Below are positions 9,354 to 17,950 of a DNA stretch of 64,000 nucleotides, piece after piece. The stretch spans positions 2,012,001 through 2,076,000 of the forward strand of contig CP066701.1 in NCBI GenBank assembly GCA_016756695.1, given 5' to 3'. The position numbers and the translations under genes were made by a program. The notes beneath the pieces are model-generated. The model was not told the DNA's origin. It worked only from the letters and a program-made list of their open reading frames with translations, and searched no databases. Source of the DNA: Heyndrickxia sporothermodurans (lineage in GTDB: Bacteria; Bacillota; Bacilli; Bacillales; Bacillaceae_C). Position 1 is the stretch's first letter. Every line of letters starts with the position of its first letter.

Positions 9354-10795
9354 TTAGGCGGATCTTTGTTCGACTATCCATCGTTGAGCTAACTCGATGA
9401 GCTTTGTCCAACGCGCAGGCATGGTAGGAAGTCCTGATAACTTTGGATTCACAACGGGTACCTTGCCCTCTAGGGATGCATGTGGTCGTAGAAAGTTAAA
9501 ATACGCCGCAAACAAGGTGACAAAAGAAACAGATCCATGATCCGATCCAAATCCTTGTGTAGAGCGATAATTTCCTTTAAATGTGCGATTCAGTCTTTCG
9601 ATAATCTGTTTTAACGGTCTGTATTCGGTTGAGATGGGATCTTCATTTGTCAGCCCGATTACTTGCTTCACATCGAAAGAAATATTATTCTGAGCGAAGA
9701 AATGCTGGGCTAGAAGATAGATTGATTTCCATCTACTACGAATGTAAGGTTTTCAGGGATCTCTTCCATCTTCAGTAGGACGTCGTTTATCGCTTGAATG
9801 GCGGATGCTGTATCACGATTAGGCGACACTCGGTACGAAAGGACGATCTTTTTCACCGCGTCAAAGAAGAAAAAGAGATAATGCCATTTTCCATTGACCC
9901 GGATATAGGTTTCGTCACCACAGAATTGATCTGAAAGCTCATAAGGATAGTGATCCACGTAAGGTTTAAGTAAAAGAGCCACACTATTTTCGTAGTTCAA
10001 TATCGTCTGATGAGAAATAGCTACACCGTGAACATCCTGCATAAGGGCAGCGGTCCTTCTTGCGGAAAGACCGTAATTCACATGGTAGGTCAATATCAAA
10101 CCTAACGTATGCGGAGAAGCATAGATTCTAGACAGATCAACAACTGGCAACTCCGGTGAATTCTTGGATAATGGTTGAAAATCAATGTGAAATTGGCGAA
10201 AAATATACCTTAACTTAAACGACTGGGGATCCTTTTTAAACTGTTTCTTTTCTTTGGAAGACATACCGTTTAATTTCTTTTGATAATACGGACAGTCGTC
10301 ATTTTTACACTTAAACACATCGAAATCTTTTCGCTCCTTGATCTTATCGAGTGTTTTAGAACAATGAGGACATTTCAAAATGGCCTCTTTCGAAAAACGA
10401 TTCTTATCGCTGAAAAGGCAAGAACATACCTTGCATTGATACTGTCCCTTATCACCATTATTGGCATAAAGATAATCAGATGGTGCACCACACTTAGGAC
10501 ATTTCATTCCTTTAGGTACCGACACTTTTGCGTTCTTGTGTCTTCGAACGGGTTTAAGAGATTTCCCATGCTTCTCTTGGTACTCCGTTAGGAGATTTCG
10601 ATAATTCAGCTTTTCTGGGATTTCGATAATGGGAAGATCATCAACTTGTAGTTTTCGATAAGGTTTGTTAACAGGCTGCTGATCTTTCGGTTTATCAAAC
10701 ATACTCTTCCCAATAAGTAGGGTGAGTAATGTTCGAATTATTTGTTCTTGGAATTTTATAAAAGTTAGTAAATAGGTTATAATTTGAGGGTACAA
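9354..10795 (-). pseudogene. Transposase of IS copy 1, frameshifted
   Basis: The N-terminal ~357 residues include two CxxC zinc ribbons (KCPKCGAPSDYLYAN and KCPHCSKTLDK) and the first DDE aspartate in CGDETYIRV. The frame is lost near 9720-9728, where this copy has GATTGAT but copies 2 and 3 have GATTGGAT. The remaining ~105 residues (9354-9671), with the catalytic Glu in QIIERLNRTFKG, continue in another frame. This copy is therefore not self-mobile unless supplied in trans. Confidence 0.88.
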
Positions 10796-10810
10796 CTTGT
10801 CACTTCCTTT

Positions 10811-10852
10811 TCTAAGGTTGTTGGGTGTGTGGTAACCTCAATTATCCTTAGA
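10811..10852 (-). other. Stem-loop in the transposase leader of IS copy 1
   Basis: TCTAAGG (10811-10817) pairs with CCTTAGA (10846-10852) around a loop containing the palindrome GGTAACC. It lies just upstream of the transposase start on the minus strand. Copy 3 has a different but equally perfect stem in the same place, which suggests the structure is under selection. Confidence 0.5.
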
Positions 10853-10961
10853 TTTAGGGGGGTGGCAATTTTTTTGCTCAAAAATCCCTCTATTAAGGTA
10901 GTTTATAGCCTATTTTATATAAAAGTTTTGACAAAACGAAAATGAGAAGGGCAGTGAAATA

Positions 10962-12083
10962 ATGAAAATAATTGTTATAGGTTCTGGAATTGTTGGAGCT
11001 AGTACTGCTTACCATTTGGCTAGAAAAGGAGCAGAAGTAATTATTATTGATAAACAACATGAAGGCCAGGCTACTGCTGCAGGTGCTGGTATTGTGTGTC
11101 CATGGATATCTAGGGTCGATGATCAAGATTTTTATACATTGGCTAAAGGTGGAGCTTGCTATTATCCTTCTCTCGTTTCTCAACTAGAGGAAGATGGGGA
11201 ATGTAATCTTGGTTATGGGTTAGTTGGTGCGTTGGCTGTTAGCAATGATGAGGAGGAATTGAACATAATCGAACAAAAGGTTAGAGCTCGCCAAAAGGAA
11301 AATCCCGAAGTAGGTGAAATTAGACGGCTGTCAGCCGAAGAAGCTCGCCAACTATTTCCTCCTTTAAGAGAAGATTTACAAGCTGTTCATGTCACAGGAG
11401 CCGCAAGAGTGGATGGTCGATTACTAAGAGATGCTCTTATACGAGGAGCAGAAAAACATGGTGCACATTCCTATACTGGTATCGCCAAGCTCGAGATTAA
11501 AAACGAGAAAGTAATTGGTGCCTATGTAAATGATGAATTTATTTCGGCTGACGCTGTGGTAATAACAGCAGGTGCATGGGCTCCAGAGCTACTGTCTCCA
11601 CTTGGAATTGATATTCCAGTTGAACCACAACGTGGGCAAATTGTCCATTTACAACTTCCGGATCAGGATACCTCAAAATGGCCGGTTATCCTCCCGCAAA
11701 GCAGCCATTATCTTGTTTCGTTTGATGATTCAAGGGTTGTCGTTGGTGCAACACGAGAAACTGGTTCCGGATTTGATTATCGTGTAACCGCAGCGGGTTT
11801 AAAGGAGGTTCTTCACGAAGCACTCCATGTGGCACCGGGCCTTTCAGAGGGCACTTTGCAGGAAGTACGAATTGGATTTAGACCAGCTGGGCAGGATATA
11901 TTACCGTACTTAGGACCAATTCCTACTTTAAAAGGAATAGTCATTGCCAACGGACTAGGTGCTTCGGGATTAACAATGGGCCCATATGTTGGATCACTAG
12001 CTGCAAATCTAGCAATGGGTGAAGATACGGAAATTGATATTACAGCTTACAATCCCCTTAGAAATCGTTTGAATGTTAACTAA
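10962..12083 (+). CDS. FAD-dependent amine/D-amino-acid oxidoreductase (DadA/DAO family)
   Basis: A 373-aa flavoprotein. The N-terminal Rossmann motif GSGIVGASTAYHLARKG is followed by an acidic strand end (IIIDK), and the C-terminal FAD-contact segment is IVIANGLGASGLTMGP. The region VIPVEPQRGQIVHL resembles DadA and glycine-oxidase proteins. It would oxidise a D-amino acid, glycine or N-substituted amino acid to the imine or keto acid. AAGGG precedes the ATG. Without IS copy 1 it would be the last gene of the dipeptidase-transporter operon, so its substrate is probably released by that system. The exact substrate is not evident. Confidence 0.85.
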   Translation: MKIIVIGSGIVGASTAYHLARKGAEVIIIDKQHEGQATAAGAGIVCPWISRVDDQDFYTLAKGGACYYPSLVSQLEEDGECNLGYGLVGALAVSNDEEELNIIEQKVRARQKENPEVGEIRRLSAEEARQLFPPLREDLQAVHVTGAARVDGRLLRDALIRGAEKHGAHSYTGIAKLEIKNEKVIGAYVNDEFISADAVVITAGAWAPELLSPLGIDIPVEPQRGQIVHLQLPDQDTSKWPVILPQSSHYLVSFDDSRVVVGATRETGSGFDYRVTAAGLKEVLHEALHVAPGLSEGTLQEVRIGFRPAGQDILPYLGPIPTLKGIVIANGLGASGLTMGPYVGSLAANLAMGEDTEIDITAYNPLRNRLNVN

Positions 12084-12133
12084 AGAAATCAACTATCTAG
12101 AACAACAGAAATAGCATAACTCTTTACTTCAAT

Positions 12134-12157
12134 AGAATATAATATTATAACTTTATA
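12134..12157. promoter_or_regulatory. Putative GntR operator, site 3, overlapping a promoter
   Basis: This 24-bp element matches 2105-2128 perfectly in opposite orientation, with the core TATAATATTATA at 12138-12149. A possible promoter overlaps it: TTTACT at 12123-12128 and TATAAC at 12146-12151, 17 bases apart. A repressor here would block the operon starting at 12279. Confidence 0.55.
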
Positions 12158-12278
12158 ATTTACTAGATTGTTAAAAAATTAGTGACAGAGATTAGAGAAA
12201 GGGGTGTGATTCTCGACTGGATATTATCTGATTAAGCTTGTTTTTATCTATCACAAAATTGAACAAGGGGGAACAAAG

Positions 12279-13358
12279 TTGAAAAAACAATTCTTTGTAT
12301 TATTCATTTGCCTTTTCCTTATCATCATGTCGGCTTGTGGAAATAAAACAGGAAATCAAGCGAATAAAGGTAACGGCAGTAGTGACAAAACGTTAGTCTT
12401 AGCTGCGTATGGTGGGAGTTATGAGAAAAAAATTAAGGAGGCAGTTATTCCAAAGTTTGAAAAGAAGTATGGTGTCAAAGTCAAGTATATAACGGGAAGT
12501 TCTGTCGACACATTATCGAAGCTTCAAGCACAAAAGGCGCACCCACAGATTGATGTTGCTTTTTTAGATGATGGTCCACAGGCACAAGCAAAAGCGTTTG
12601 GACTATTAGCACCGTTAGATGAAAAAGTGGTTACGAATTTGGAAAATTTATATGATATTGCAAAAGATGAAGATAACATCGGTGTTGGTTTTGGAATTAT
12701 TTCAACAGGACTTGCTTATAACAAAGAAACATTTCAGAAAAATGGATGGGAGCCATTGAAATCTTGGAATGATTTAGCAGACCCAAAATTTAAAGGGAAT
12801 CTAGTTCTACCATCGATTGCAAACACTTATGGTGTTCACTTGCTTATCATGGCCGCGAAAGCTAATGGGGGAAGTGAAGAAAATATTGTGCCGGGCTTTG
12901 AAGCTTTGAAAAAAATCGCAAAGAATGCAGTCACTTTTGACAAAACAGCAGACGTATCGAACTACTTTTTACAAGGACAAACGGTAGCGAGTGCGTGGGG
13001 AAGCAGCCGTGTCTATACATTACAAGATACTGGATTCCCAATAGAATATGTTATCCCTGAGGAAGGTGCGATCGCATTAATGTCTACGATTAGTGTTGTA
13101 AAAAATGCACCTAATAATGATTTAGCTCAAAAATTTGTGAATTTCGTATTAAGTGAAGAAGTACAAAAAGATTTTGCCGAAGCATTGTTTGACGGTCCGG
13201 TTAATAAAAATGTGAAATTAGAGGGAGATATCACGAAGAAGGTTCCATATGGACAGGCTGAAATTGATAAATTGATTAAAGTAAATTGGAAGCTTGTAAA
13301 TGAAAAACGTGCAGAATGGACGGAGAGAGCAAATAAAGAAATTGAAATCTCGCATTAA
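12279..13358 (+). CDS. Polyamine-type ABC substrate-binding lipoprotein (PotD-like)
   Basis: A 359-aa family-1 solute-binding protein with lipobox IMSACG. Typical PotD-type segments are LVLAAYGGSYEKKIKEAVIP, GFGIISTGLAYNKETF and WNDLADPKFKGNLVLPS. It starts with TTG preceded by AAGGGGGA. It is the first gene of an operon with its own ATPase and two permeases. Homologues bind putrescine, spermidine or other small amines and N-substituted amino acids. The catabolic genes downstream favour an amine or glycine-like ligand over a biosynthetic polyamine role (inference). Confidence 0.9.
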   Translation: MKKQFFVLFICLFLIIMSACGNKTGNQANKGNGSSDKTLVLAAYGGSYEKKIKEAVIPKFEKKYGVKVKYITGSSVDTLSKLQAQKAHPQIDVAFLDDGPQAQAKAFGLLAPLDEKVVTNLENLYDIAKDEDNIGVGFGIISTGLAYNKETFQKNGWEPLKSWNDLADPKFKGNLVLPSIANTYGVHLLIMAAKANGGSEENIVPGFEALKKIAKNAVTFDKTADVSNYFLQGQTVASAWGSSRVYTLQDTGFPIEYVIPEEGAIALMSTISVVKNAPNNDLAQKFVNFVLSEEVQKDFAEALFDGPVNKNVKLEGDITKKVPYGQAEIDKLIKVNWKLVNEKRAEWTERANKEIEISH

Positions 13359-13373
13359 TGAAGAGGTGATAGA

Positions 13374-14441
13374 ATGAGTTATTTAAGTTTGCAGAATATT
13401 GTCAAAAAATTCAATCAAGTCGAAGTTGTTAAGCGTTTAAGTTTAGATATTCAGCAAGGGGAGCTCATTTCATTTTTAGGTCCATCTGGATGCGGGAAAA
13501 CAACAACCTTAAATATGATTGCTGGCTTTTTGGATGTTGATGAAGGAAGAGTTATGGTGGACGGGTCTCCCGTTCACTTGCTTCCGCCAAATAAAAGAGA
13601 AATGGGCATGGTTTTTCAAAATTATGCTCTGTTTCCCCACATGACAGTTTTCAATAATGTTGCTTACGGATTAGAGCTGCGCAAGGTTCCTAATAATGAA
13701 ATCAAGACACGAGTGGCAGAGGCACTAGAAATGGTTCGGTTGTCTGGTTATGAGCACCGATACCCAAAGGAATTATCAGGAGGCCAGCAGCAACGTGTTT
13801 CATTGGCAAGGGCATTGGTCGTTAAACCAAAAGTGCTCCTCCTAGATGAGCCTTTAAGTAATCTTGATGCAAAGCTGCGCCAAGAAATGAGAGAAGAAAT
13901 TGTTGCAATACAGAAACAGGTGAAAATTACGACCATTTTTGTTACTCACGACCAGGAAGAGGCACTAGCTATATCTGATCGTATTGCTGTAATGAATGGT
14001 GGATGTATTGAACAAGTAGATGATCCCGCCACCATTTATAATCAGCCAAAAACAGACTTCGTATCGCAATTTATTGGTGAAGTAAATCAAGTACAAGGGA
14101 AAATTCTTGAAACCTTTGAAGACAATTTATGCAAAATCAATTTTTATGGTAATGAGCAGCTTGTGGCCGTTCAAACTTCTGGAAAAAAAGAAATGAACTT
14201 CTTTATTCGACCGGAAAAGGTCAAAATATCACAGGAGGAAGGGGGGAAAGGCTTCCAAACACGGGTAGAAAGAAAATTATTTCTCGGTTCCAAAACAAGA
14301 TACATTTTAAATGTTAAAGAGAAAAAACTCATTGCAGATATATCAAATACGGAGTTAAATCCTAATCATATTGAAGAGGGAAAGAATGTTCATACGTATT
14401 GGGAACCAGAGGATTTATTACCTTCAAAAGAGGTGAGTTAA
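13374..14441 (+). CDS. Polyamine-type ABC ATPase (PotA-like)
   Basis: A 355-aa ATPase. Walker A is GPSGCGKTTT (~38), the Q-loop is FQNYALFPHMTVFNNVAYGL, the signature is LSGGQQQRVSLARAL, Walker B is LLLDEPLSNLD, and the switch is THDQEEAL. The C-terminal ~110 residues form a TOBE/OB-like regulatory domain (FFIRPEKVKIS). GAGGTG precedes the ATG. It energises the importer formed with the flanking products. Confidence 0.93.
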   Translation: MSYLSLQNIVKKFNQVEVVKRLSLDIQQGELISFLGPSGCGKTTTLNMIAGFLDVDEGRVMVDGSPVHLLPPNKREMGMVFQNYALFPHMTVFNNVAYGLELRKVPNNEIKTRVAEALEMVRLSGYEHRYPKELSGGQQQRVSLARALVVKPKVLLLDEPLSNLDAKLRQEMREEIVAIQKQVKITTIFVTHDQEEALAISDRIAVMNGGCIEQVDDPATIYNQPKTDFVSQFIGEVNQVQGKILETFEDNLCKINFYGNEQLVAVQTSGKKEMNFFIRPEKVKISQEEGGKGFQTRVERKLFLGSKTRYILNVKEKKLIADISNTELNPNHIEEGKNVHTYWEPEDLLPSKEVS

Positions 14442-14445
14442 CTTG

Positions 14446-15369
14446 ATGCAAGGAGATATCGTAACGAATCAAGAACAATCATTGTTACTTAAGCAAAAAA
14501 GGAAGAGAAATGCTAGAAAAAAACTAGATGTTTGGTTGCTACTACTACCGACACTACTTATCTTTATCTTTTTCTTTTTACTTCCATTAGTTTTTCTTTT
14601 TGTTACTAGCTTCAAAACTTTTGATGCTAATAGTGGAATTGGAAGTGAATGGACAATTCAAAATTATGTAAAGTTCCTATCTGATTCCTTTTATTTGAGC
14701 GTTTTATGGCGGACGGTGAAAATTGCTCTGTTAACGACATTGATCACAATCATCATTTCCTATCCGGTGGCCTACCAAATCTCAAAAGCGAAGGGAAGAT
14801 TGAAAAACTACTTAACTCTCATTGTATTATCGCCATTATTAATTAGTATGGTGATACGTTCGTATGGTTGGGTGATTATTCTTTCTAATAAAGGGGTTAT
14901 TAATAATACGCTGATGGATTTAGGTATTATTAATCAACCACTTACCTTACTTTATACAGAATTCAGCGTTATTTTAGGCATGATTCATGTTTTGTTTCCT
15001 TACATGGTATTAACGATCATGGGCTCTCTTGAAAGAATCGACCCGTCTGTCATTCGGGCATCGCAAAATCTTGGAGCAAGTTCTTTAAGAACCTTCTTTT
15101 CCGTAATGTTACCGCTAACATTACCAGGAATCTTTGCCGGTTCGGTAATGGTATTTAGCTTAAGTGTAAGCTCGTTTGTTACACCAGCAATTCTTGGAGG
15201 ACCACAAGTAAAAGTGATGTCCTACTTAACTTATGAGCAAACAGCTGTAATGTTGAACTGGCCATACGGTTCAGCGATTGGTTTCCTTCTTATCTTTTTA
15301 GCGATTATCACGATTGTCATCTATAGTCGAATACTAGCTTATTCTGAAAAAGGAGTCGCCATCCAATGA
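14446..15369 (+). CDS. Polyamine-type ABC permease (PotB-like)
   Basis: About 307 aa, with a basic cytoplasmic N-terminus, then six predicted helices beginning VWLLLLPTLLIFIFFFLLPLVFLF. The inner-membrane EAA loop is IRASQNLGASSLRTFFSVMLPLTLPG. ATG 14446 follows AAAGAGGTGAG; a TTG one codon earlier is also possible. It overlaps the next permease by four bases. Together they make the channel for the PotD-like binding protein. Confidence 0.9.
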   Translation: MQGDIVTNQEQSLLLKQKRKRNARKKLDVWLLLLPTLLIFIFFFLLPLVFLFVTSFKTFDANSGIGSEWTIQNYVKFLSDSFYLSVLWRTVKIALLTTLITIIISYPVAYQISKAKGRLKNYLTLIVLSPLLISMVIRSYGWVIILSNKGVINNTLMDLGIINQPLTLLYTEFSVILGMIHVLFPYMVLTIMGSLERIDPSVIRASQNLGASSLRTFFSVMLPLTLPGIFAGSVMVFSLSVSSFVTPAILGGPQVKVMSYLTYEQTAVMLNWPYGSAIGFLLIFLAIITIVIYSRILAYSEKGVAIQ

Positions 15370-16166
15370 GAAAAAGACTTCCAAAACTTACATTAAACAC
15401 ATTCTGTATAATCGTATATATTTTTTTACTGGCGCCGATTGTGGTAGTTTTACTTTCATCTTTAACGAAAACGGAATACATTACATTTCCCCCAAAGGGA
15501 TTGACATTACGATGGTACACTGAATTAATCAATCATCCTGAATTTATGCAATCGTTAATTCTTAGTATCGTTGTTGCTCTTGGAACAGCCATAATTTCGA
15601 CAATTATCGGCACATTTGCATCACTTGCTGTTGTAAGAAACCAATTCAAAGGAAAAGAAGCAATTGTACAGTTGATTGGCTCACCACTGTTAATTCCTTC
15701 AGTCGTATTTGGAGTCGCGCTTCTTCAATTTTATTCATGGATTGGACTTGCAGCGAGTCCGCTTGCCTTGATTATTGGACATATCATTTTAACTGTTCCG
15801 TTTGTGCTACGTCTAGTCGTTGCTAGTTTAGTTGACTTTGATCGTTCCATTGAACGGGCGGCTATGAATCTAGGAGCGAGTTCATGGAAAGTATTTTTTC
15901 ACATTACCTTACCGATTATTAAATCAGGAGTTATTGCGGGCTGTATCTTTGCTTTTATTACCTCGTTTGATGATCTGACTGTTGCCTTGTTTATTGTCAG
16001 TACTGATGTTGTAACGTTGCCCGTTAGAATCTATACGTATATGCAGTACCAATACGATCCTATCATTACGTCAATTTCAAGCATCATGATTTTATTTACT
16101 ATTATTTTAATGATTGTAATCGAAAGAGTACTAGGTGTTGGAAAGGTATTTGCATCCAAAAACTAA
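15366..16166 (+). CDS. Polyamine-type ABC permease (PotC-like)
   Basis: A 266-aa permease with six predicted helices. The EAA loop is IERAAMNLGASSWKVFFHITLPIIKSG, and the typical PotC segment FITSFDDLTVALFI follows. It starts inside the end of the upstream permease gene (ATGA overlap), showing coupled translation, and completes the importer. The iron-sulfur subunit gene starts 15 bases later, so uptake and oxidation are on one transcript. Confidence 0.92.
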   Translation: MRKRLPKLTLNTFCIIVYIFLLAPIVVVLLSSLTKTEYITFPPKGLTLRWYTELINHPEFMQSLILSIVVALGTAIISTIIGTFASLAVVRNQFKGKEAIVQLIGSPLLIPSVVFGVALLQFYSWIGLAASPLALIIGHIILTVPFVLRLVVASLVDFDRSIERAAMNLGASSWKVFFHITLPIIKSGVIAGCIFAFITSFDDLTVALFIVSTDVVTLPVRIYTYMQYQYDPIITSISSIMILFTIILMIVIERVLGVGKVFASKN

Positions 16167-16181
16167 CAAGTAGGTGTTATC

Positions 16182-16505
16182 ATGCATATCAACAACCATC
16201 CAATATTGGGAGAGCGTTTACACGATCCCGTTACGATTTATTTCAATGGAAAACCACTTTGCGCCTATCAACAACAAACAATAGCCGCAGCATTAATAGC
16301 GAATGATGTCAAAAAGTTCGGGGAAAGCAGAAAACTGATGCAAGCTAGAGGCTTATTCTGTTCTCGTGGTCGTTGCTGCAGCTGCTATATGACGGTGAAT
16401 GGGGAGGACCATGTTAGAACATGTATGAAAATGGTTGAGGATGGGATGGAGGTATTTCCGAATATCGGAGATCCGGATGTGAGGGGGAATAATCATGGAA
16501 ACTGA
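16182..16505 (+). CDS. [2Fe-2S] subunit of an amine/opine oxidase (HcnA/OoxA-like)
   Basis: A 107-aa protein with a ferredoxin-like fold. The segment GLFCSRGRCCSCYMTVNG followed by RTCMKMVEDGMEV gives a CxxxxCxxC plus distal Cys pattern typical of the small subunit of hydrogen-cyanide synthase and opine or hydroxyproline dehydrogenases. An extra Cys sits next to the second ligand. Such subunits carry electrons from the FAD subunits. Its stop overlaps the start of the next gene by 11 bases. Confidence 0.85.
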   Translation: MHINNHPILGERLHDPVTIYFNGKPLCAYQQQTIAAALIANDVKKFGESRKLMQARGLFCSRGRCCSCYMTVNGEDHVRTCMKMVEDGMEVFPNIGDPDVRGNNHGN

Positions 16506-17583
16506 TGTACTTATCATCGGTGCGGGTCCTGCTGGACTATTGGCAGCCTATGAGACCGTATCGAGAGGGCTGGATGTTGTGATCATTGACGAATCTAGTT
16601 ATCTTGGCGGCCAGCTTCCACAGCAAACTCAAATGTTGTCAATGCTGCCATCTCAATACCCGCCAATGAGAGGCTTTGAATTAGCCGAATTATTAATCAA
16701 TCAATTACATGAATTTCCCGTGAAAATTTTATTAAATCATTCATTTATCGGATTGTATCAAGACGGAAGTATTGGTGTGTCCGATGGGGAAAATGTTTTT
16801 CCAATATCAGCAAAAAAAGTGATTGTGACAACAGGCGCAGCTGAACGGGCCGTTCCATTTTTGAAATGGACGTTGCCAGGCGTTATGACGATTGGTGCTG
16901 CGCAAACTTTAGTCAATCGGGATTTTGTCGTTCCGGGGAAAAAAGCGGTTATTTTCGGCTCAAGTGATTTTGCGCTTGATGTAGCGATTCAACTTAAACA
17001 AGTTGGCGTAGAAATTGAAGGAATCATTGAAAAATCAACTAAATTAACAGCCCGGGATACGGATAAAATAAATCTAATCAAACAAGCAAGCATCCCCATT
17101 TATCTTAATTCTTTTATTAAGGAAGTAGGGGGAAATGGTCAGGTGGAAGAGGTTTATGTACAACAGGATCAGGAAGTAAAAACGTTCCATGTTGATCTTG
17201 TTTGTGTAGACGGAGGGAGAAAACCGATTACAGAGGTATTTTACCAATTGGATTGTTCGTTTAGTTATCAAGAAAAACTCGGGGGGTGGGTCCCTCAATA
17301 TAATGAGCGTTTCCAGTCCAGTCAAGAAAAGGTTTACCTAGGTGGGAATGCTGCAGGGGTATCCTTTCATGGTTCCATCTTATTAACAGGAATGATCGCT
17401 GGTATCAGTGTGTGTGAGGATCTTGGCGTATTGAAGGTCGACGAAGCGAATAGCTTAAGAGATTCATTATTTAAAGAGATAAAAATAATAGAGTCCAAAC
17501 AAGATGAACATTTGTGGTTAGAAAGAATGACACACATCGAAAATTTCCTCCATCCTAAACTGAAGAATCAATTTATTTCTTAG
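16495..17583 (+). CDS. NAD(P)/FAD-binding subunit of an amine/opine oxidase (HcnB/OoxA-type)
   Basis: A 362-aa flavoprotein with two nucleotide-binding folds. The first is at the N-terminus (IIGAGPAGLLAAYETVSRG). The second is near 150 (AVIFGSSDFALDVAIQLKQVG), where the usual glycine-rich loop is partly degenerate. VTTGAAERAVPF and YLGGNAAGV are typical of the alpha subunit of HcnB-like oxidases. With the [2Fe-2S] protein, the BFD-like protein and the DadA-like subunit it likely forms one membrane-associated dehydrogenase. Confidence 0.85.
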   Translation: METDVLIIGAGPAGLLAAYETVSRGLDVVIIDESSYLGGQLPQQTQMLSMLPSQYPPMRGFELAELLINQLHEFPVKILLNHSFIGLYQDGSIGVSDGENVFPISAKKVIVTTGAAERAVPFLKWTLPGVMTIGAAQTLVNRDFVVPGKKAVIFGSSDFALDVAIQLKQVGVEIEGIIEKSTKLTARDTDKINLIKQASIPIYLNSFIKEVGGNGQVEEVYVQQDQEVKTFHVDLVCVDGGRKPITEVFYQLDCSFSYQEKLGGWVPQYNERFQSSQEKVYLGGNAAGVSFHGSILLTGMIAGISVCEDLGVLKVDEANSLRDSLFKEIKIIESKQDEHLWLERMTHIENFLHPKLKNQFIS

Positions 17584-17619
17584 AGAAAACAAATCTGGAG
17601 TGGGTGAAAGGAGAATTAT

Positions 17620-17949
17620 ATGGATAAAGAAACGATTATTTGCCGCTGCGAGGAATTAAGCGTGGAGGAAATTGAAGAGGTGATTCGTTTAGGGGCGGAA
17701 TCTTTTGATGATATTAAACGAATCACACGATGTGGGATGGGGCCATGTCAAGCAAAGATGTGTGCAGATATAGTGTCACAAATGATCCGCGAACAAACAG
17801 GAAAAAATTATGAGGAGATCCCGCTACCACGAACAAGAATGCCCGTATCTCCAATTTCAATAGAAACATTATCCACAAATAGTCAACATTTTTCTGCAGT
17901 GAAATCTGTTCTAGATGAGGTTGAACTCGAAGATGGGAAGGTGAGATAA
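17620..17949 (+). CDS. BFD-like [2Fe-2S]-binding protein
   Basis: A 109-aa protein. The pattern CRCEE near the N-terminus and RCGMGPCQAKMC about 32 residues later match the bacterioferritin-associated-ferredoxin type [2Fe-2S] site (CxC...CxxxxC). In related oxidases this module is usually the C-terminal part of the FAD subunit; here it is a separate gene just after that subunit. AAAGGAG lies 10 bases before the ATG. It probably adds a second iron-sulfur centre to the complex. Confidence 0.85.
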   Translation: MDKETIICRCEELSVEEIEEVIRLGAESFDDIKRITRCGMGPCQAKMCADIVSQMIREQTGKNYEEIPLPRTRMPVSPISIETLSTNSQHFSAVKSVLDEVELEDGKVR

Positions 17950-17950
17950 A

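Larger units (their letters stand above)
9098..10938 (-). mobile_element. Insertion sequence copy 1 (IS6-like DDE element, inactive)
   Basis: This 1841-bp element is flanked by the 8-bp direct repeat AAAATGAG (9090-9097 and 10939-10946). Its ends are imperfect inverted repeats: left GGTATTGTAAAAAG, right reverse complement CGTTTTGTCAAAAC. It is about 99 percent identical by eye to copy 2 at 27522. An 8-bp duplication and ends starting with GG fit the IS6 family, but the transposase is longer because of N-terminal zinc ribbons. Removing the element and one repeat places the FAD oxidase start about 35 bases after the OppF-like stop. Confidence 0.9.

Noticed and set aside
9154-9411. 85-residue open frame repeated in all three IS copies, out of frame with the transposase
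   Set aside because: It overlaps the transposase end and the IS terminus in another frame and exists only because the IS is repeated; no ribosome binding site or motif.
10929-10962. Complete outward promoter at the right end of IS copy 1
   Set aside because: TTGACA is present, but no acceptable -10 box lies 16-18 bases downstream, so a hybrid promoter is not supported.
12084-12278. T-box or other riboswitch before the PotD-like gene
   Set aside because: No T-box sequence, aptamer core or leader terminator is visible; the operator-like element explains regulation better.
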